From an uncultured Clostridia bacterium (GTDB taxonomy: Bacteria > Bacillota > Clostridia > Oscillospirales > Acutalibacteraceae): a DNA stretch of 64,000 nucleotides. Positions within the stretch are counted from its first letter, which is position 1. Each line of letters begins with the position of its first letter. Both the position numbers and the translations under genes were made by a program. This document shows positions 10,152 to 20,371 of the stretch, one piece after another. The stretch is taken from the NCBI GenBank assembly GCA_947589415.1, contig CANQBP010000007.1:1-64000 (forward strand). Direction: 5' to 3'. The notes below the pieces were generated by a model, which saw only the letters and a program-made list of their open reading frames with translations, was not told where the DNA came from and made no database searches.

Positions 10152-11186
10152 ATGTCAGTTAAAGTTGCTATCAATGGTTTTGGCCGTATCGGTCGTCTTG
10201 CATTCAGACAGATGTTTGGTGCAGAAGGTTATGAGGTTGTTGCTATCAACGATCTTACAAAGCCCTCAATGCTCGCTCATCTTCTCAAGTATGATACCGC
10301 ACAGGGCGGATACATGGGTAAGATAGGTGAGAACCTGCACACAGTAGAGGCTGATGACGAGGCTAATACCATAACAGTCGACGGCAAGACTCTTACAATC
10401 TACGCTAAGGCTAATGCTGCCGAGCTTCCGTGGGGAGAGATCGGTGTAGATGTTGTTCTTGAATGCACAGGTTTCTATTGCTCAAAAGAGAAGTCACAGG
10501 CTCATATTGATGCAGGTGCTAAGAAAGTAGTTATTTCTGCTCCGGCAGGCAATGACCTTAAAACGATCGTTTACAGTGTAAACCAGGATACACTTACGAA
10601 AGAGGATACGATCATTTCCGCTGCATCTTGTACAACTAACTGCCTTGCTCCTATGGCTAAGGCTCTTAACGATTATGCTCCCATTCAGAGCGGTATCATG
10701 TCAACAATCCATGCTTACACAGGTGATCAGATGATTCTTGACGGTCCTCACAGAAAGGGCGACCTCAGAAGAGCAAGAGCAGGTGCTGCTAACATAGTAC
10801 CTAACTCAACAGGTGCAGCAAAGGCTATCGGTCTTGTTATTCCTGAGCTTAACGGCAAGCTCATCGGTTCTGCACAGCGTGTACCGGTTCCGACAGGTTC
10901 AACAACTATCCTTACAGCTGTTGTTAAGGGTGCAGATGTAACAAAAGAGGGTATCAACGCTGCTATGAAGGCTGCTTCTTCCGAGTCTTTCGGCTACAAC
11001 GAAGATCCGATCGTTTCTTCCGATGTTATCGGCATGAAATACGGTTCACTCTTTGATGCTACACAGACAATGGTAAGCAAGATAGCTGATGACCTCTATG
11101 AGGTACAGGTTGTTTCATGGTATGACAACGAGAACAGCTACACAAGCCAGATGGTTAGAACAATCAAGTATTTTGCAGAGCTTTAA
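10152..11186 (+). CDS. gap: Glyceraldehyde-3-phosphate dehydrogenase, type I
   Basis: [46 protein letters not shown]. Confidence 0.98.
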   Translation: MSVKVAINGFGRIGRLAFRQMFGAEGYEVVAINDLTKPSMLAHLLKYDTAQGGYMGKIGENLHTVEADDEANTITVDGKTLTIYAKANAAELPWGEIGVDVVLECTGFYCSKEKSQAHIDAGAKKVVISAPAGNDLKTIVYSVNQDTLTKEDTIISAASCTTNCLAPMAKALNDYAPIQSGIMSTIHAYTGDQMILDGPHRKGDLRRARAGAANIVPNSTGAAKAIGLVIPELNGKLIGSAQRVPVPTGSTTILTAVVKGADVTKEGINAAMKAASSESFGYNEDPIVSSDVIGMKYGSLFDATQTMVSKIADDLYEVQVVSWYDNENSYTSQMVRTIKYFAEL

Positions 11187-11193
11187 GTGGGGA

Positions 11194-11301
11194 GTGGGGA
11201 AGCCCCCACGAGCGTGTTCGGTGGGGATGCCCCCACGGGCGTGTTCGGTGGGGATGCCCCCACAGGCGTGTTCGGTGGGGATGCCCCCACAGGCGTGTTC
11301 G
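11194..11301. repeat. Four perfect-length tandem 27-bp units, each with a GTGGGG..CCCCAC inverted repeat
   Basis: gtgggg(a/t)..gcccccac..gcgtgttcg units at 11194, 11221, 11248 and 11275. Confidence 0.95.
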
Positions 11302-11474
11302 CGTATTCGCTCACTGCGTTCGCTCGTTCTGTACTTAGATAAGTTTATTTCACGCGGCGGCAGTTTGCCTGTCGGAAACAGGAAAAATGACCCGTGAGCG
11401 CCTCTTTCGAGCCGCTCCGTATTGAGTTGTTGAGTGTGCGCCGTAGCGGTAAATAGATATTTTTGGAGCATTAT

Positions 11475-11515
11475 GCCCCGACCGTGTTATTTATTCATGG
11501 TCGGGGCGATTTGTT
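11475..11515 (+). terminator. Rho-independent-like terminator
   Basis: gccccgaccgtg / catggtcggggc stem followed by a T-containing tract. Confidence 0.65.
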
Positions 11516-11864
11516 ATATAAAAAAACATCTTCTATAAATAGAAACTTTATTTTGGATATGATAAAATAGCCTTAGGCTAAAGATATGAACTTATCCGTA
11601 GAACAGCTCACATTTTAGTGCCTGTATAGGGGCGGCAACAGTAGTATTATATCATAAATTTTCACTATATTGGATATTTTGTGGTTTGAATATTGTTTTT
11701 TATTTTTGTTATGATACAATAAGTCTTGAAAAAACCGAACAAGGCAATCCACGAATTGCAAAACAACCCCCGATGAAGTCTGCTACACTCTGCCTGGGGT
11801 TTGTTCATTCCTCCATTAAAGGAACAGCTGAAATAAACCATAGGTTCGTTAATGTTTTCTATTG

Positions 11865-11894
11865 TTGACAAACCAAGATTTAAGGAAGTATAAT
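11865..11894 (+). promoter_or_regulatory. Consensus promoter TTGACA-18-TATAAT for the XRE gene
   Basis: Both hexamers perfect; RBS aaagggga precedes the ATG at 11925. Confidence 0.8.
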
Positions 11895-11924
11895 GTATGT
11901 ATTATGATAAAAAGGGGAAGAAAA

Positions 11925-12254
11925 ATGCTTATTTCTGATACCATGAGGATAGGAACCAAACTTCTTGAAATACGTACAGAAAAAAATCTCACTCAAGCGC
12001 AGGTTGCAGAATTGGCTGAAATATCCGATCGAACGTATGCCGATATAGAGCGTGGCAATGCTAATATGCGTGCGGGTACGCTGATAAGTATATGCAGGGC
12101 GCTGAATATTACTCCCGATGATATTCTCACGGAGCAGGACACGGACCAACCTAAAATTGATGAGCTTTTTATAAGGCTTGAATCATGCGGAAACCATGAA
12201 AAACAAACCGCTGCGAGGCTTTTGGATATTTACCTTTCTTCTTTGGGAAAATAA
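11925..12254 (+). CDS. XRE-family helix-turn-helix regulator
   Basis: RTEKNLTQAQVAELAEISDRTYADIERGNANMRAGTLISICRALNI; ATG at 11925 lies downstream of the consensus promoter. Confidence 0.85.
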   Translation: MLISDTMRIGTKLLEIRTEKNLTQAQVAELAEISDRTYADIERGNANMRAGTLISICRALNITPDDILTEQDTDQPKIDELFIRLESCGNHEKQTAARLLDIYLSSLGK

Positions 12255-12341
12255 AGGATTTTTCGGGTAAATACAATAAATTACGGTCTTGTTGCGCCGA
12301 TTTTTAAAAGTCGGTTGTCGGGTTGTAAATAAATAATTTTC

Positions 12342-12402
12342 GTGTTATATAAAATGTGTTATATAAATGTGTTATATAAAATAAATAAATGTGTTATATA
12401 AA
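12342..12402. repeat. Four copies of gtgttatataaa in an AT-rich leader
   Basis: Copies at 12342, 12356, 12369 and 12391. Confidence 0.85.
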
Positions 12403-12475
12403 ATAAATTTTATGTTGTAAATGAATGATTTTTGTGTTACACTAAAATAAATTTTATATTGTGGGGAGGATAATC

Positions 12476-13726
12476 ATGAAAGTGAGAAAAATTCTGACGA
12501 TTGCCCTTTGTTCCGCACTTGTTGTTTGCGGTACGACAACGTTTGCGGGCTGTAAAAACAGCGGAGAATCCGAGGAAAGCTCTAAAACATCGGTAACTTC
12601 ACAAAATTCCGAAAAAGGTGAGGAGAGTGCCGAAAAGAGTAAACAGGAAGAAAGCAGCAAACAGGACTCTTCTTCCTCATCTTCAAAGGAAGTTACGGAA
12701 GAGGAATTAAATGCTGTAAAAACGGTTGATAGTGCTATTGAAAAAATGAAAAACTCGGACGAATACAAAAACGGTGACTATTCCGAGAAAAAGAAAATTG
12801 CCGAGGAGCTTATGAAAGAACTCAAGGAAAAAGGGCTTATTACGGAAAGTACTGTCAATGAAGATGACGGTGTGTTGAGTTTTTCGTATAAGGACGGCGG
12901 CTCATCGGGAAAAATACAGCTAAACGATAAAGTCGAATCCGACACGAGCAGAGAGGAGTCCGAAAATATACAACAAAGCAGTACACAAACGGAGAACAGC
13001 AGCAGCGAACCCGAAAATAATACGAATAATACGGTTATAACCGCCGATTTTGAACTGACGGAGAGTGAAATAAAACTTTTGGGCAAGAAAACATTTGAGG
13101 ATTTCGAGAAAACAGCAGTCAAGTCAAGTGATAATGTAAGGGGACTTTTCAAAAATTATTTTACAGGCAAGACAAATCTGTCGGAAACACATTGCAGGAT
13201 CTTTGCGTATAATAATGTTACGGATACCGATACCGATAGTTTCTCTACAAGCTATATGGATTTTCAAAAATCGGATAATAAAGCATATATGAAAAACACC
13301 ATAAAAATATCGGGTATGGACGGTTATAATGCAGATGAGGATTATATTTTTAAGGACGGAAAAATATATGCACTATACCCTAAGGTGAAAATGTACACGG
13401 TTTATGAGGGTGACGGCGAAAGCCAAATTCAAACAGTAACCAAACTTGGGGAAGCGGTAGGAAAAATTAAGGAAAGCGGAACTTGTGAGCTTGACGGAAA
13501 AAATATGTATTATGAGTTTTTGGAAGATGATTACGGAATAAGGACAGTTGCATATTTTGATGATGATAAATTTTATAAGGCGGAGGTTTATCGGAGCATT
13601 TCGGAAAGCAGCAGTGACGAATTTGTGCTTTTGGGATATTTGTATGCATCATTTGATTTGGATATCGACAACAGCCTTTATGATATTCCGGCGGAATACA
13701 AAAATTCAAATTCATATACAAATTAA
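12476..13726 (+). CDS. Lipoprotein of unknown function (Ser/Glu-rich linker plus C-terminal domain)
   Basis: Signal peptide with lipobox-like TTFAGC; RBS ggggagg. Confidence 0.7.
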   Translation: MKVRKILTIALCSALVVCGTTTFAGCKNSGESEESSKTSVTSQNSEKGEESAEKSKQEESSKQDSSSSSSKEVTEEELNAVKTVDSAIEKMKNSDEYKNGDYSEKKKIAEELMKELKEKGLITESTVNEDDGVLSFSYKDGGSSGKIQLNDKVESDTSREESENIQQSSTQTENSSSEPENNTNNTVITADFELTESEIKLLGKKTFEDFEKTAVKSSDNVRGLFKNYFTGKTNLSETHCRIFAYNNVTDTDTDSFSTSYMDFQKSDNKAYMKNTIKISGMDGYNADEDYIFKDGKIYALYPKVKMYTVYEGDGESQIQTVTKLGEAVGKIKESGTCELDGKNMYYEFLEDDYGIRTVAYFDDDKFYKAEVYRSISESSSDEFVLLGYLYASFDLDIDNSLYDIPAEYKNSNSYTN

Positions 13727-13769
13727 GACTTGAATTAGTTTAAGATTACTATTGGCAGGAGGGAATATA

Positions 13770-14249
13770 ATGCGTTTTAGTAAAATTATTACGGTATTGC
13801 TTTGCGTACCGCTAATGACTTGTGGTGCGTTACTATTGACCGGCTGCGGCAGTGATAAGAAAACGGAGGAAAGTTCAAAGGGTACGGAAAGCTCCGTACC
13901 CGATGATGTGACGCAGGATTCTTTTGAGGAGGGTGATCCGAGTGAAACCTCTGCACAACAGGATAGTTCCGAATCTGACACCTTTACTGACGAAGAATTG
14001 AAAGCTATGGAGATAACAGACGAAAAATTGGGGAAATTAACAAATACAGACGAGTTTAAGAACGGTGATTTGGAAACCAGAAAAAAACTTGCCGAGGATA
14101 CCTTGAATGAACTTGCCAAAGACGGATATGTCATTAAGGATTCAATGTACGTAAGCGATGACATGATAAGTTTTTCCTACAAGGGCGGTGCATTGGGAGG
14201 TATTCAACTAAAAGATTTTGACCCCTATATGAATGGCACAAAAAATTAA
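13770..14249 (+). CDS. Lipoprotein, paralogous to the N-terminal module of the preceding gene
   Basis: LLLTGC lipobox; NTDEFKNGDLETRKKLAEDTLNELAKDGYV resembles NSDEYKNGDYSEKKKIAEELMKELKEKGLI in the upstream protein. Confidence 0.7.
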   Translation: MRFSKIITVLLCVPLMTCGALLLTGCGSDKKTEESSKGTESSVPDDVTQDSFEEGDPSETSAQQDSSESDTFTDEELKAMEITDEKLGKLTNTDEFKNGDLETRKKLAEDTLNELAKDGYVIKDSMYVSDDMISFSYKGGALGGIQLKDFDPYMNGTKN

Positions 14250-14331
14250 ACTTGACATACCTCCGTTTATATTTGCGAAAAATTATTATTAAATACTGCA
14301 CCGCAGTAAGTACGTAAAATACACAAACGGA

Positions 14332-14598
14332 TCATACGCCGCGAAATTCCGAGGATATGAGTGAAACAGCTCTATCCATAGCCTCTGTTTCGTCTGTACC
14401 GTTACATTTAAGATCAATTTCGGTTCCGCATTTTATGTGGGCGGTCATAATACTTAAAATGCTTTTTGCATTTACCTCATCATTATCCGTTATTATGGTT
14501 ATCTCACATTCATATTTTCCCATTTCCTCCGCAAATACAGCCGCAGGACGCATATGAAGCCCTTCGGGATTGCGTATTGTTATTTTTCTTGAAATCAT
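14332..14598 (-). CDS. HPr-family phosphocarrier protein
   Basis: GLHMRPAA (active-site His) and NAKSILSIM (regulatory Ser region). Confidence 0.9.
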   Translation of the reverse strand: MISRKITIRNPEGLHMRPAAVFAEEMGKYECEITIITDNDEVNAKSILSIMTAHIKCGTEIDLKCNGTDETEAMDRAVSLISSEFRGV

Positions 14599-14931
14599 TT
14601 TTTCCTCCTTTTAGTGCATATATGTATCAAGCAGTCTATGACACGGAAAAGATATTTTGCCTCTAAGACTGCCGTGAACATTTACCGTATCGAACCGGTT
14701 TTAGTCGAATGCCGTTTGCCTTTTTAATCAGTCATAGATATGCCGATATGAGAATGTTTTGCATAACCTAATTATAACATATTTTTATTAAAAAATGAAG
14801 ATGTTTTTGGATATTGTGATAGGAAAATTCCTAAAAATCCCGAAAAAATGTTTTCATGTCTTGCAATATAAATTAAAAAGGTTTAAAATATGGTGTATAG
14901 ATAAATGGAAAGATAACAGGGGGAATTTGGA

Positions 14932-15768
14932 ATGACAACAAAATTTGACAGAATATCCGGAACAGATGAGATTTTTAACAATAAAGAATATCAAGCTGAT
15001 TCCGTTATATTTAATTCCATAGAATCCGCAAGGATTGAGTACAATTATGATATGTATTCGGATCACAAAAATGTAATAGTGATTACGGCAAAAAAAGGTC
15101 ATAGAGTCTGGTTATGGACATCGTCAACAATAAAAGACGATACCGATAAGCTGATAGATATATGCCGCTTTATTCGTGATTGTAAAATCCCTCAAGCGGA
15201 AATATACCTCAAGCATGATGTTGCGGAAAATTTTTCGGATCTTTATGCACTGACAACATTAGAGCTTAATTATGTTGTGAAAGATGAGTATTCTCTTGCC
15301 GTATATGAATACGACGGCGAAAAACTCGATGAGCCTGCAGGCAGTGATGAAACTAAAATTATCCGAATCGACAAGGACAATCAGCAGCACGTAAAGTTGG
15401 TAACGGATTTTTATAGGGCATTATCGACCGAATTCGGTTGGGATAATAAGTTTGAGAGAAAGGTTAATGAATACCTCAATATGGAACACTATGCTCTAAT
15501 TAAAGACGGCAGAATGATTGCCAATGCAGCAATAGGAAGTCCGACAGAAAAATATCTGCGGGTAAAATCCGTCGCTGTTCTTGGAGATGAGCGCAGAAAA
15601 GGATACGGATATAAGATGTGTGTGTTCGTTGTTAATAAGATAAAGGAACGTGAACTCACACCGATGCTTTATGCACACGTTGGAAATGCTTCTGCGGTCG
15701 CATTGTGGAATAAAGCGGGATTTAAAGTAAAAGATAAACTCTATCTCTTGAAACTTGATAATAATTGA
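14932..15768 (+). CDS. GNAT-family N-acetyltransferase
   Basis: VKSVAVLGDERRKGYGYKMCVFVVNK...AHVGNASAVALWNKAGFKV. Confidence 0.85.
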   Translation: MTTKFDRISGTDEIFNNKEYQADSVIFNSIESARIEYNYDMYSDHKNVIVITAKKGHRVWLWTSSTIKDDTDKLIDICRFIRDCKIPQAEIYLKHDVAENFSDLYALTTLELNYVVKDEYSLAVYEYDGEKLDEPAGSDETKIIRIDKDNQQHVKLVTDFYRALSTEFGWDNKFERKVNEYLNMEHYALIKDGRMIANAAIGSPTEKYLRVKSVAVLGDERRKGYGYKMCVFVVNKIKERELTPMLYAHVGNASAVALWNKAGFKVKDKLYLLKLDNN

Positions 15769-15785
15769 GTTTCGGTTTTAATGAG

Positions 15786-15817
15786 GCTCCTCGTTTCAAT
15801 CGGGCGGGGAGCTTTTT
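15786..15817 (+). terminator. Intrinsic terminator after the GNAT gene
   Basis: gctcctcg / cggggagc stem followed by ttttt. Confidence 0.7.
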
Positions 15818-16037
15818 GACTATCTTCCGATAAAGCGGTGAATATCATGTTTTCCGCCTGTTTATAATAAAAACGGGTTTAATAATATTTTAAAATATTA
15901 CTGTAACGTGCCTGCGGGCGGCTCGGTAACATTTTACGTATCGGAAATAATATGTCGGGCGGGATTGCCTGCGGTTATTGAAAATTTAATACGAATTTCA
16001 CTTTTATATCCGTAAAATATATGATATACTATACTGT

Positions 16038-17330
16038 ATGATATTTAAAAAGATTGGAGATGTAGGAATGTCTGAATTTGTACAAAGAAAAATCTGTAAC
16101 GGTGTTACTTTCGGAAGTATTACGGACGACAGATTTAAAATAGGAAGATTGAGTGCAACACTGCTGGTGCCGTTAAGCAGACAGACGGCGGCTGCAAATG
16201 CTCTGCTTTCATGTGTTTTAACACGATCATGCAAAAGATATCCTAATTTTACTGCCCTTAGCAGGAAACTTGACAGTCTGTACGGGGCGGCACTCTATCC
16301 GTCGGTCAGACAGATTGGGGATTATCAGGCGCTTACAATAGCTGTATCGGGAATAGATGATGCATATGCCCTTGACGGGGAATTCGTTTCCGCCGAGCTT
16401 GCCGATTTACTTTCTTCTATAATATTTGAACCCGATGTAAACGGCGGTCTTTTCAAAGAAGAGGATATAGAACAGGAAAAAAGACAATTGCTTGAAAATA
16501 TTGATTCGGAATATAACGATAAACGTTATTATGCGGTAAAACGCTGTATTGAGAATATGTGCAGCGACGAGCTTTATTCGATAGGTCGATTTGGCAGCAG
16601 ACAAGATGTCGAGTCGCTCAAGAATGCCGATGTATATGCCGCATGGGAAAGACTTCTTTCCGATGCCCGTGTTGAACTTACCATGCTCGGAAATACATCT
16701 CCCGATAAGGCATATGAGGGATTTGTAAAATATTTCGGAAGCAAACCGAGAACGATAGATGCTGTCGAACACACGGAAATCGTGCCGAATGAGGTCAGAT
16801 ATGTTTGCGAAAATCAGGAATTGTCACAATCTAAGCTGGTCATGGGTTTCAGATGTAATTATGATAATGACGATGCGGCGGCACTTGAAAATTCACTTAT
16901 GTCTGCCGTATTGGGGGGAACACCTACATCTAAGCTGTTCCTCAATGTAAGGGAAAAACAAAGTCTTTGCTATTATTGTGTCAGCCGTGTGGATAATAAT
17001 AAGGGAATTATGCTTATAGACAGCGGCGTTGAAACGGAAAATATTGATAAGGCAAGAGATGCCGTTCTTGAGCAGCTTACACTCCTCAAAAACGGAGATA
17101 TAAGCGATGAGGAACTTACCAATGCAAAACTTGCACTCAAAAATTCGCTGATGTCGTCACTTGATAGTCTTGCTGCACTTCAAAGTTATTATATCGGCGG
17201 TGTTTTGAGAAAAAATCAGCTTACACCGTTGAAAGCGGCGGAGCTTACGGACAAAATTTCCAAAGAAAGAATAGTTGAGCTTGCGAATAAGGTACAGCTT
17301 GATACTGTATTTACTCTTAGGGGTAACTGA
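16038..17330 (+). CDS. M16-family peptidase-like protein (YmfF/YfmF type, no HxxEH motif)
   Basis: Insulinase-like fold sequence; no HxxEH seen; partnered with a second M16 gene. Confidence 0.8.
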   Translation: MIFKKIGDVGMSEFVQRKICNGVTFGSITDDRFKIGRLSATLLVPLSRQTAAANALLSCVLTRSCKRYPNFTALSRKLDSLYGAALYPSVRQIGDYQALTIAVSGIDDAYALDGEFVSAELADLLSSIIFEPDVNGGLFKEEDIEQEKRQLLENIDSEYNDKRYYAVKRCIENMCSDELYSIGRFGSRQDVESLKNADVYAAWERLLSDARVELTMLGNTSPDKAYEGFVKYFGSKPRTIDAVEHTEIVPNEVRYVCENQELSQSKLVMGFRCNYDNDDAAALENSLMSAVLGGTPTSKLFLNVREKQSLCYYCVSRVDNNKGIMLIDSGVETENIDKARDAVLEQLTLLKNGDISDEELTNAKLALKNSLMSSLDSLAALQSYYIGGVLRKNQLTPLKAAELTDKISKERIVELANKVQLDTVFTLRGN

Positions 17331-17363
17331 TGAGGAGGTGTTTGCCGCTTAGGCGGCTGCTGT

Positions 17364-18632
17364 ATGGAATTTACAAAAATCACAAATAAACGTATGAATG
17401 AAGAGTATTACCGCATAAAGCACGGTTCGGGACTGGAAATTATTGTATATCCCAAAAAGGGTTTCAATTCTGCCTATGCAAGTATAGGCACAAAATTCGG
17501 TTCGATATATTCAAAATTTATTTTTGACGGAAAAGAGGTAACAGTCCCCGACGGTACAGCGCATTATCTTGAGCATAAACTGTTTGAAAGTGAGGACGGA
17601 GATGCTTTTTCAAAATATGCAAAAGTAGGTGCTTCGGCAAATGCATATACATCTTTTGATATGACCTGTTATCTTTTTTCCTGTACAGATAATTTCAAGA
17701 AATCGCTTGAAATACTTTTTGATCTTGTTCAATCACCGTATTTCACCAATGAAACGGTGGCAAAGGAACAGGGGATCATTTCCCAGGAAATAAAAATGTA
17801 TGATGACAGTCCCGACTGGAGAGTCATGATGAATCTTTTTAACGGACTCTATCATAATCACCCGATCAATAAGGATATAGCAGGAAGTGTTGAAACTATT
17901 GCAAAAATAACTCCCGAAATACTTTACGAATGTTATAGCGCCTATTATAACCTTAACAATATGGTTCTTGCCGTTGTGGGAGCAGCCGATCCCTATGAGG
18001 TTCTTGCAATAGCAGATGAAAAGCTGAAACCGAGCAAAAAGGTTGATACAAAAGTTATATTTCCCGATGAGCCGTATGATATAGTAAAGAATTATACGGA
18101 ACAAATTCTGCCCGTCGGTCTGCCCCAATTTGAATTGGGATTTAAAGAAAACGGTGCAGACGGATATGCGACAAATAAAGAGCTTGTAACCACGAGCATA
18201 CTGCTCAATGCCTTTATAGGCGAAAGCTCCGAACTTTACCGCAGACTTCTTGATGAAAAACTTATCAATTCGGGGTTCGGAAGTGAATATCTTGAGGGTC
18301 TTGGCTATCGTTCGGTTATTTTTTCGGGTGAATCCTCCGACCCCAAAGCCGCTGCGGAAATGATACGTGATGCCGCTGAAAAAATTCACAAGAACGGAAT
18401 ATCCCAAAGTGAGTTTGAACTGGCAAGAAAGACGATCTACGGCAGACTTGCAGCGGGTTTTGACCACAAGGAGAATATAGCGTCGGAACTCATAAACGGT
18501 CATTTTACAGGAAGAAAAATATTCGAGTCGGTGGAAGCCGTTGCGAAAATAACGCTTAATGATGTAAATGAACGTCTTGAACATCAGCTTGATGCCGATA
18601 ACAGTTGTTTGTCGGTTGTAAAATCAAAGTAA
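17364..18632 (+). CDS. M16-family zinc metallopeptidase (YmfH/YfmH type)
   Basis: GTAHYLEHKLFE (HxxEH) and conserved M16 context. Confidence 0.87.
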   Translation: MEFTKITNKRMNEEYYRIKHGSGLEIIVYPKKGFNSAYASIGTKFGSIYSKFIFDGKEVTVPDGTAHYLEHKLFESEDGDAFSKYAKVGASANAYTSFDMTCYLFSCTDNFKKSLEILFDLVQSPYFTNETVAKEQGIISQEIKMYDDSPDWRVMMNLFNGLYHNHPINKDIAGSVETIAKITPEILYECYSAYYNLNNMVLAVVGAADPYEVLAIADEKLKPSKKVDTKVIFPDEPYDIVKNYTEQILPVGLPQFELGFKENGADGYATNKELVTTSILLNAFIGESSELYRRLLDEKLINSGFGSEYLEGLGYRSVIFSGESSDPKAAAEMIRDAAEKIHKNGISQSEFELARKTIYGRLAAGFDHKENIASELINGHFTGRKIFESVEAVAKITLNDVNERLEHQLDADNSCLSVVKSK

Positions 18633-18662
18633 AACGAAACTGCCGTAAACGGAGGATTTTAA

Positions 18663-19478
18663 ATGTTTAATGTCAGCTTCCCCAAATTGGGATTAAGTTT
18701 TAATATAAACAGGGTTGCTTTTTCGATTGGCGGGTTTGATGTGTATTGGTACGGTATAATAATCGGTGCAGGCTTTTTGCTTGCACTGCTGTTTGCCGTG
18801 TTGAACCTTAAAAGATATAAAATAGATGGTGACGGCTTTTTTGATTGTGTGCTTGCAGGTCTTATATTCGGAATAGTCGGAGCGAGATTGTATTATGTCA
18901 TTTTCAGCTGGAGTGATTATGCGTCAAATCCTATGGAAATATTTGCGATACATAAAGGCGGACTTGCAATATACGGCGGTATAATCGGTGGTCTTGGCGC
19001 AGCCTGCATTGTTGCTAAAATTAAAAAAATGAATATCCCGGCAATACTCGATATAGGAGCTATGGGTTTTCTTATCGGTCAGGGAATAGGCAGATGGGGA
19101 AATTTTATAAATCAGGAGGCTTTCGGCACGCAGACGGATCTCCCGTGGGGTATGGTCAGTGAAAATACTAACGGAGTTGCCGTACACCCCTGTTTTTTGT
19201 ATGAATCGTTATGGTGTCTGATTGGGTTTGGTGTATTGTTTTTGATAAGTCTTAAATGGAGAAAATTTGACGGACAGATGTTTATTTTATATCTGATATG
19301 GTACGGTTTTGAGCGTATGATAGTTGAAGGACTTCGTACGGACAGTCTGTACGTACCGTTTCTCAATTTAAGAGTATCACAGATTTTGTCGGCAATTCTT
19401 GTAATTGTCGGAATTGCCCTTCTGATAATAAATCTTAATAAGGCAAAAAAGGAAAGTGTTTCACACAGCGAATACTAA
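18663..19478 (+). CDS. lgt: Prolipoprotein diacylglyceryl transferase
   Basis: GIVGARLYYVIF, GRWGNFINQEAFG. Confidence 0.95.
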   Translation: MFNVSFPKLGLSFNINRVAFSIGGFDVYWYGIIIGAGFLLALLFAVLNLKRYKIDGDGFFDCVLAGLIFGIVGARLYYVIFSWSDYASNPMEIFAIHKGGLAIYGGIIGGLGAACIVAKIKKMNIPAILDIGAMGFLIGQGIGRWGNFINQEAFGTQTDLPWGMVSENTNGVAVHPCFLYESLWCLIGFGVLFLISLKWRKFDGQMFILYLIWYGFERMIVEGLRTDSLYVPFLNLRVSQILSAILVIVGIALLIINLNKAKKESVSHSEY

Positions 19479-19505
19479 AAAATGCAGTAAAGGGGATTTT
19501 AAAAA

Positions 19506-20360
19506 ATGGCTAAGATAATAAGCGGAAAAGAGGTATCTGCAAAGGTACGTGCGGAGGTCAAGGCTGAGTGTGATGAACTCAAGGCAAAGGGGATAACGCC
19601 CGGACTTGCGGTTATAATCGTGGGTGACGACCCTGCATCGAGGGTATATGTAAACAATAAGAAAAAAGCCTGCGCAGAGGTCGGTTTTGTATCCGAGGAA
19701 TATGCACTCCCGTCAGAAACGACACAGGAGGAGCTGCTTGCACTTGTTGAAAAACTTAATAATAAGCCGGAAATAAACGGAATACTTTGTCAGCTTCCTT
19801 TACCGGGACACCTTGACGAAAAGGCGGTTATAAACGCTATATCACCGCTGAAAGATGTTGATGCTTTTCATTCGGTGAATGTAGGAAAGATAATGATAGG
19901 TAATTATGATTTCCTTCCCTGCACACCTGCGGGAGTTATGGAAATGATACACACAGAGGGAATAGATGTAAGCGGAAAAAATTGTGTTGTAATCGGCAGA
20001 AGCAATATAGTAGGCAAGCCTATGGCAATGCTTTTGCTGCATGAAAACGGTACGGTAACAATATGTCACAGCAAGACGAAAAACCTCAAGGAGATTTGTT
20101 CAAAAGCCGATATATTGGTTGCCGCAGTAGGCAGACCTAAGTTTGTTACGGCGGATATGGTAAAGGAGGGTGCGGTTGTTCTTGATGTCGGCATAAACAG
20201 GGACGAAAACGGTAAACTTTGCGGAGATGTCGATTTTGCCGCAGTTGAGCCAAAGGCATCATATATCACACCCGTCCCCGGCGGTGTAGGCCCCATGACA
20301 GTTGCTATGCTTATGAAAAATACTCTGAAAGCAGCTAAGGTGCAAAATGACGAGGATTGA
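19506..20360 (+). CDS. folD: Bifunctional methylenetetrahydrofolate dehydrogenase/cyclohydrolase
   Basis: VGDDPASRVYVNNKKKAC, GILCQLPLPGHL, GRSNIVGKPMA, TPVPGGVGPMTVAML. Confidence 0.97.
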   Translation: MAKIISGKEVSAKVRAEVKAECDELKAKGITPGLAVIIVGDDPASRVYVNNKKKACAEVGFVSEEYALPSETTQEELLALVEKLNNKPEINGILCQLPLPGHLDEKAVINAISPLKDVDAFHSVNVGKIMIGNYDFLPCTPAGVMEMIHTEGIDVSGKNCVVIGRSNIVGKPMAMLLLHENGTVTICHSKTKNLKEICSKADILVAAVGRPKFVTADMVKEGAVVLDVGINRDENGKLCGDVDFAAVEPKASYITPVPGGVGPMTVAMLMKNTLKAAKVQNDED

Positions 20361-20371
20361 CGTGATGCATT

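Noticed and set aside
11194-11301. CRISPR-like array
   Set aside because: No spacers; purely tandem 27-mers.
11089-11471. ORFs on both strands through the 27-bp repeats (GMPPQACSV / EHACGGIPT)
   Set aside because: 27 bp is divisible by 3, so stop-free frames persist artificially; they overlap the gap end and lack an RBS.
17733-18584. 283-aa minus-strand ORF
   Set aside because: Antisense to the well-supported M16 peptidase; composition typical of shadow ORFs.
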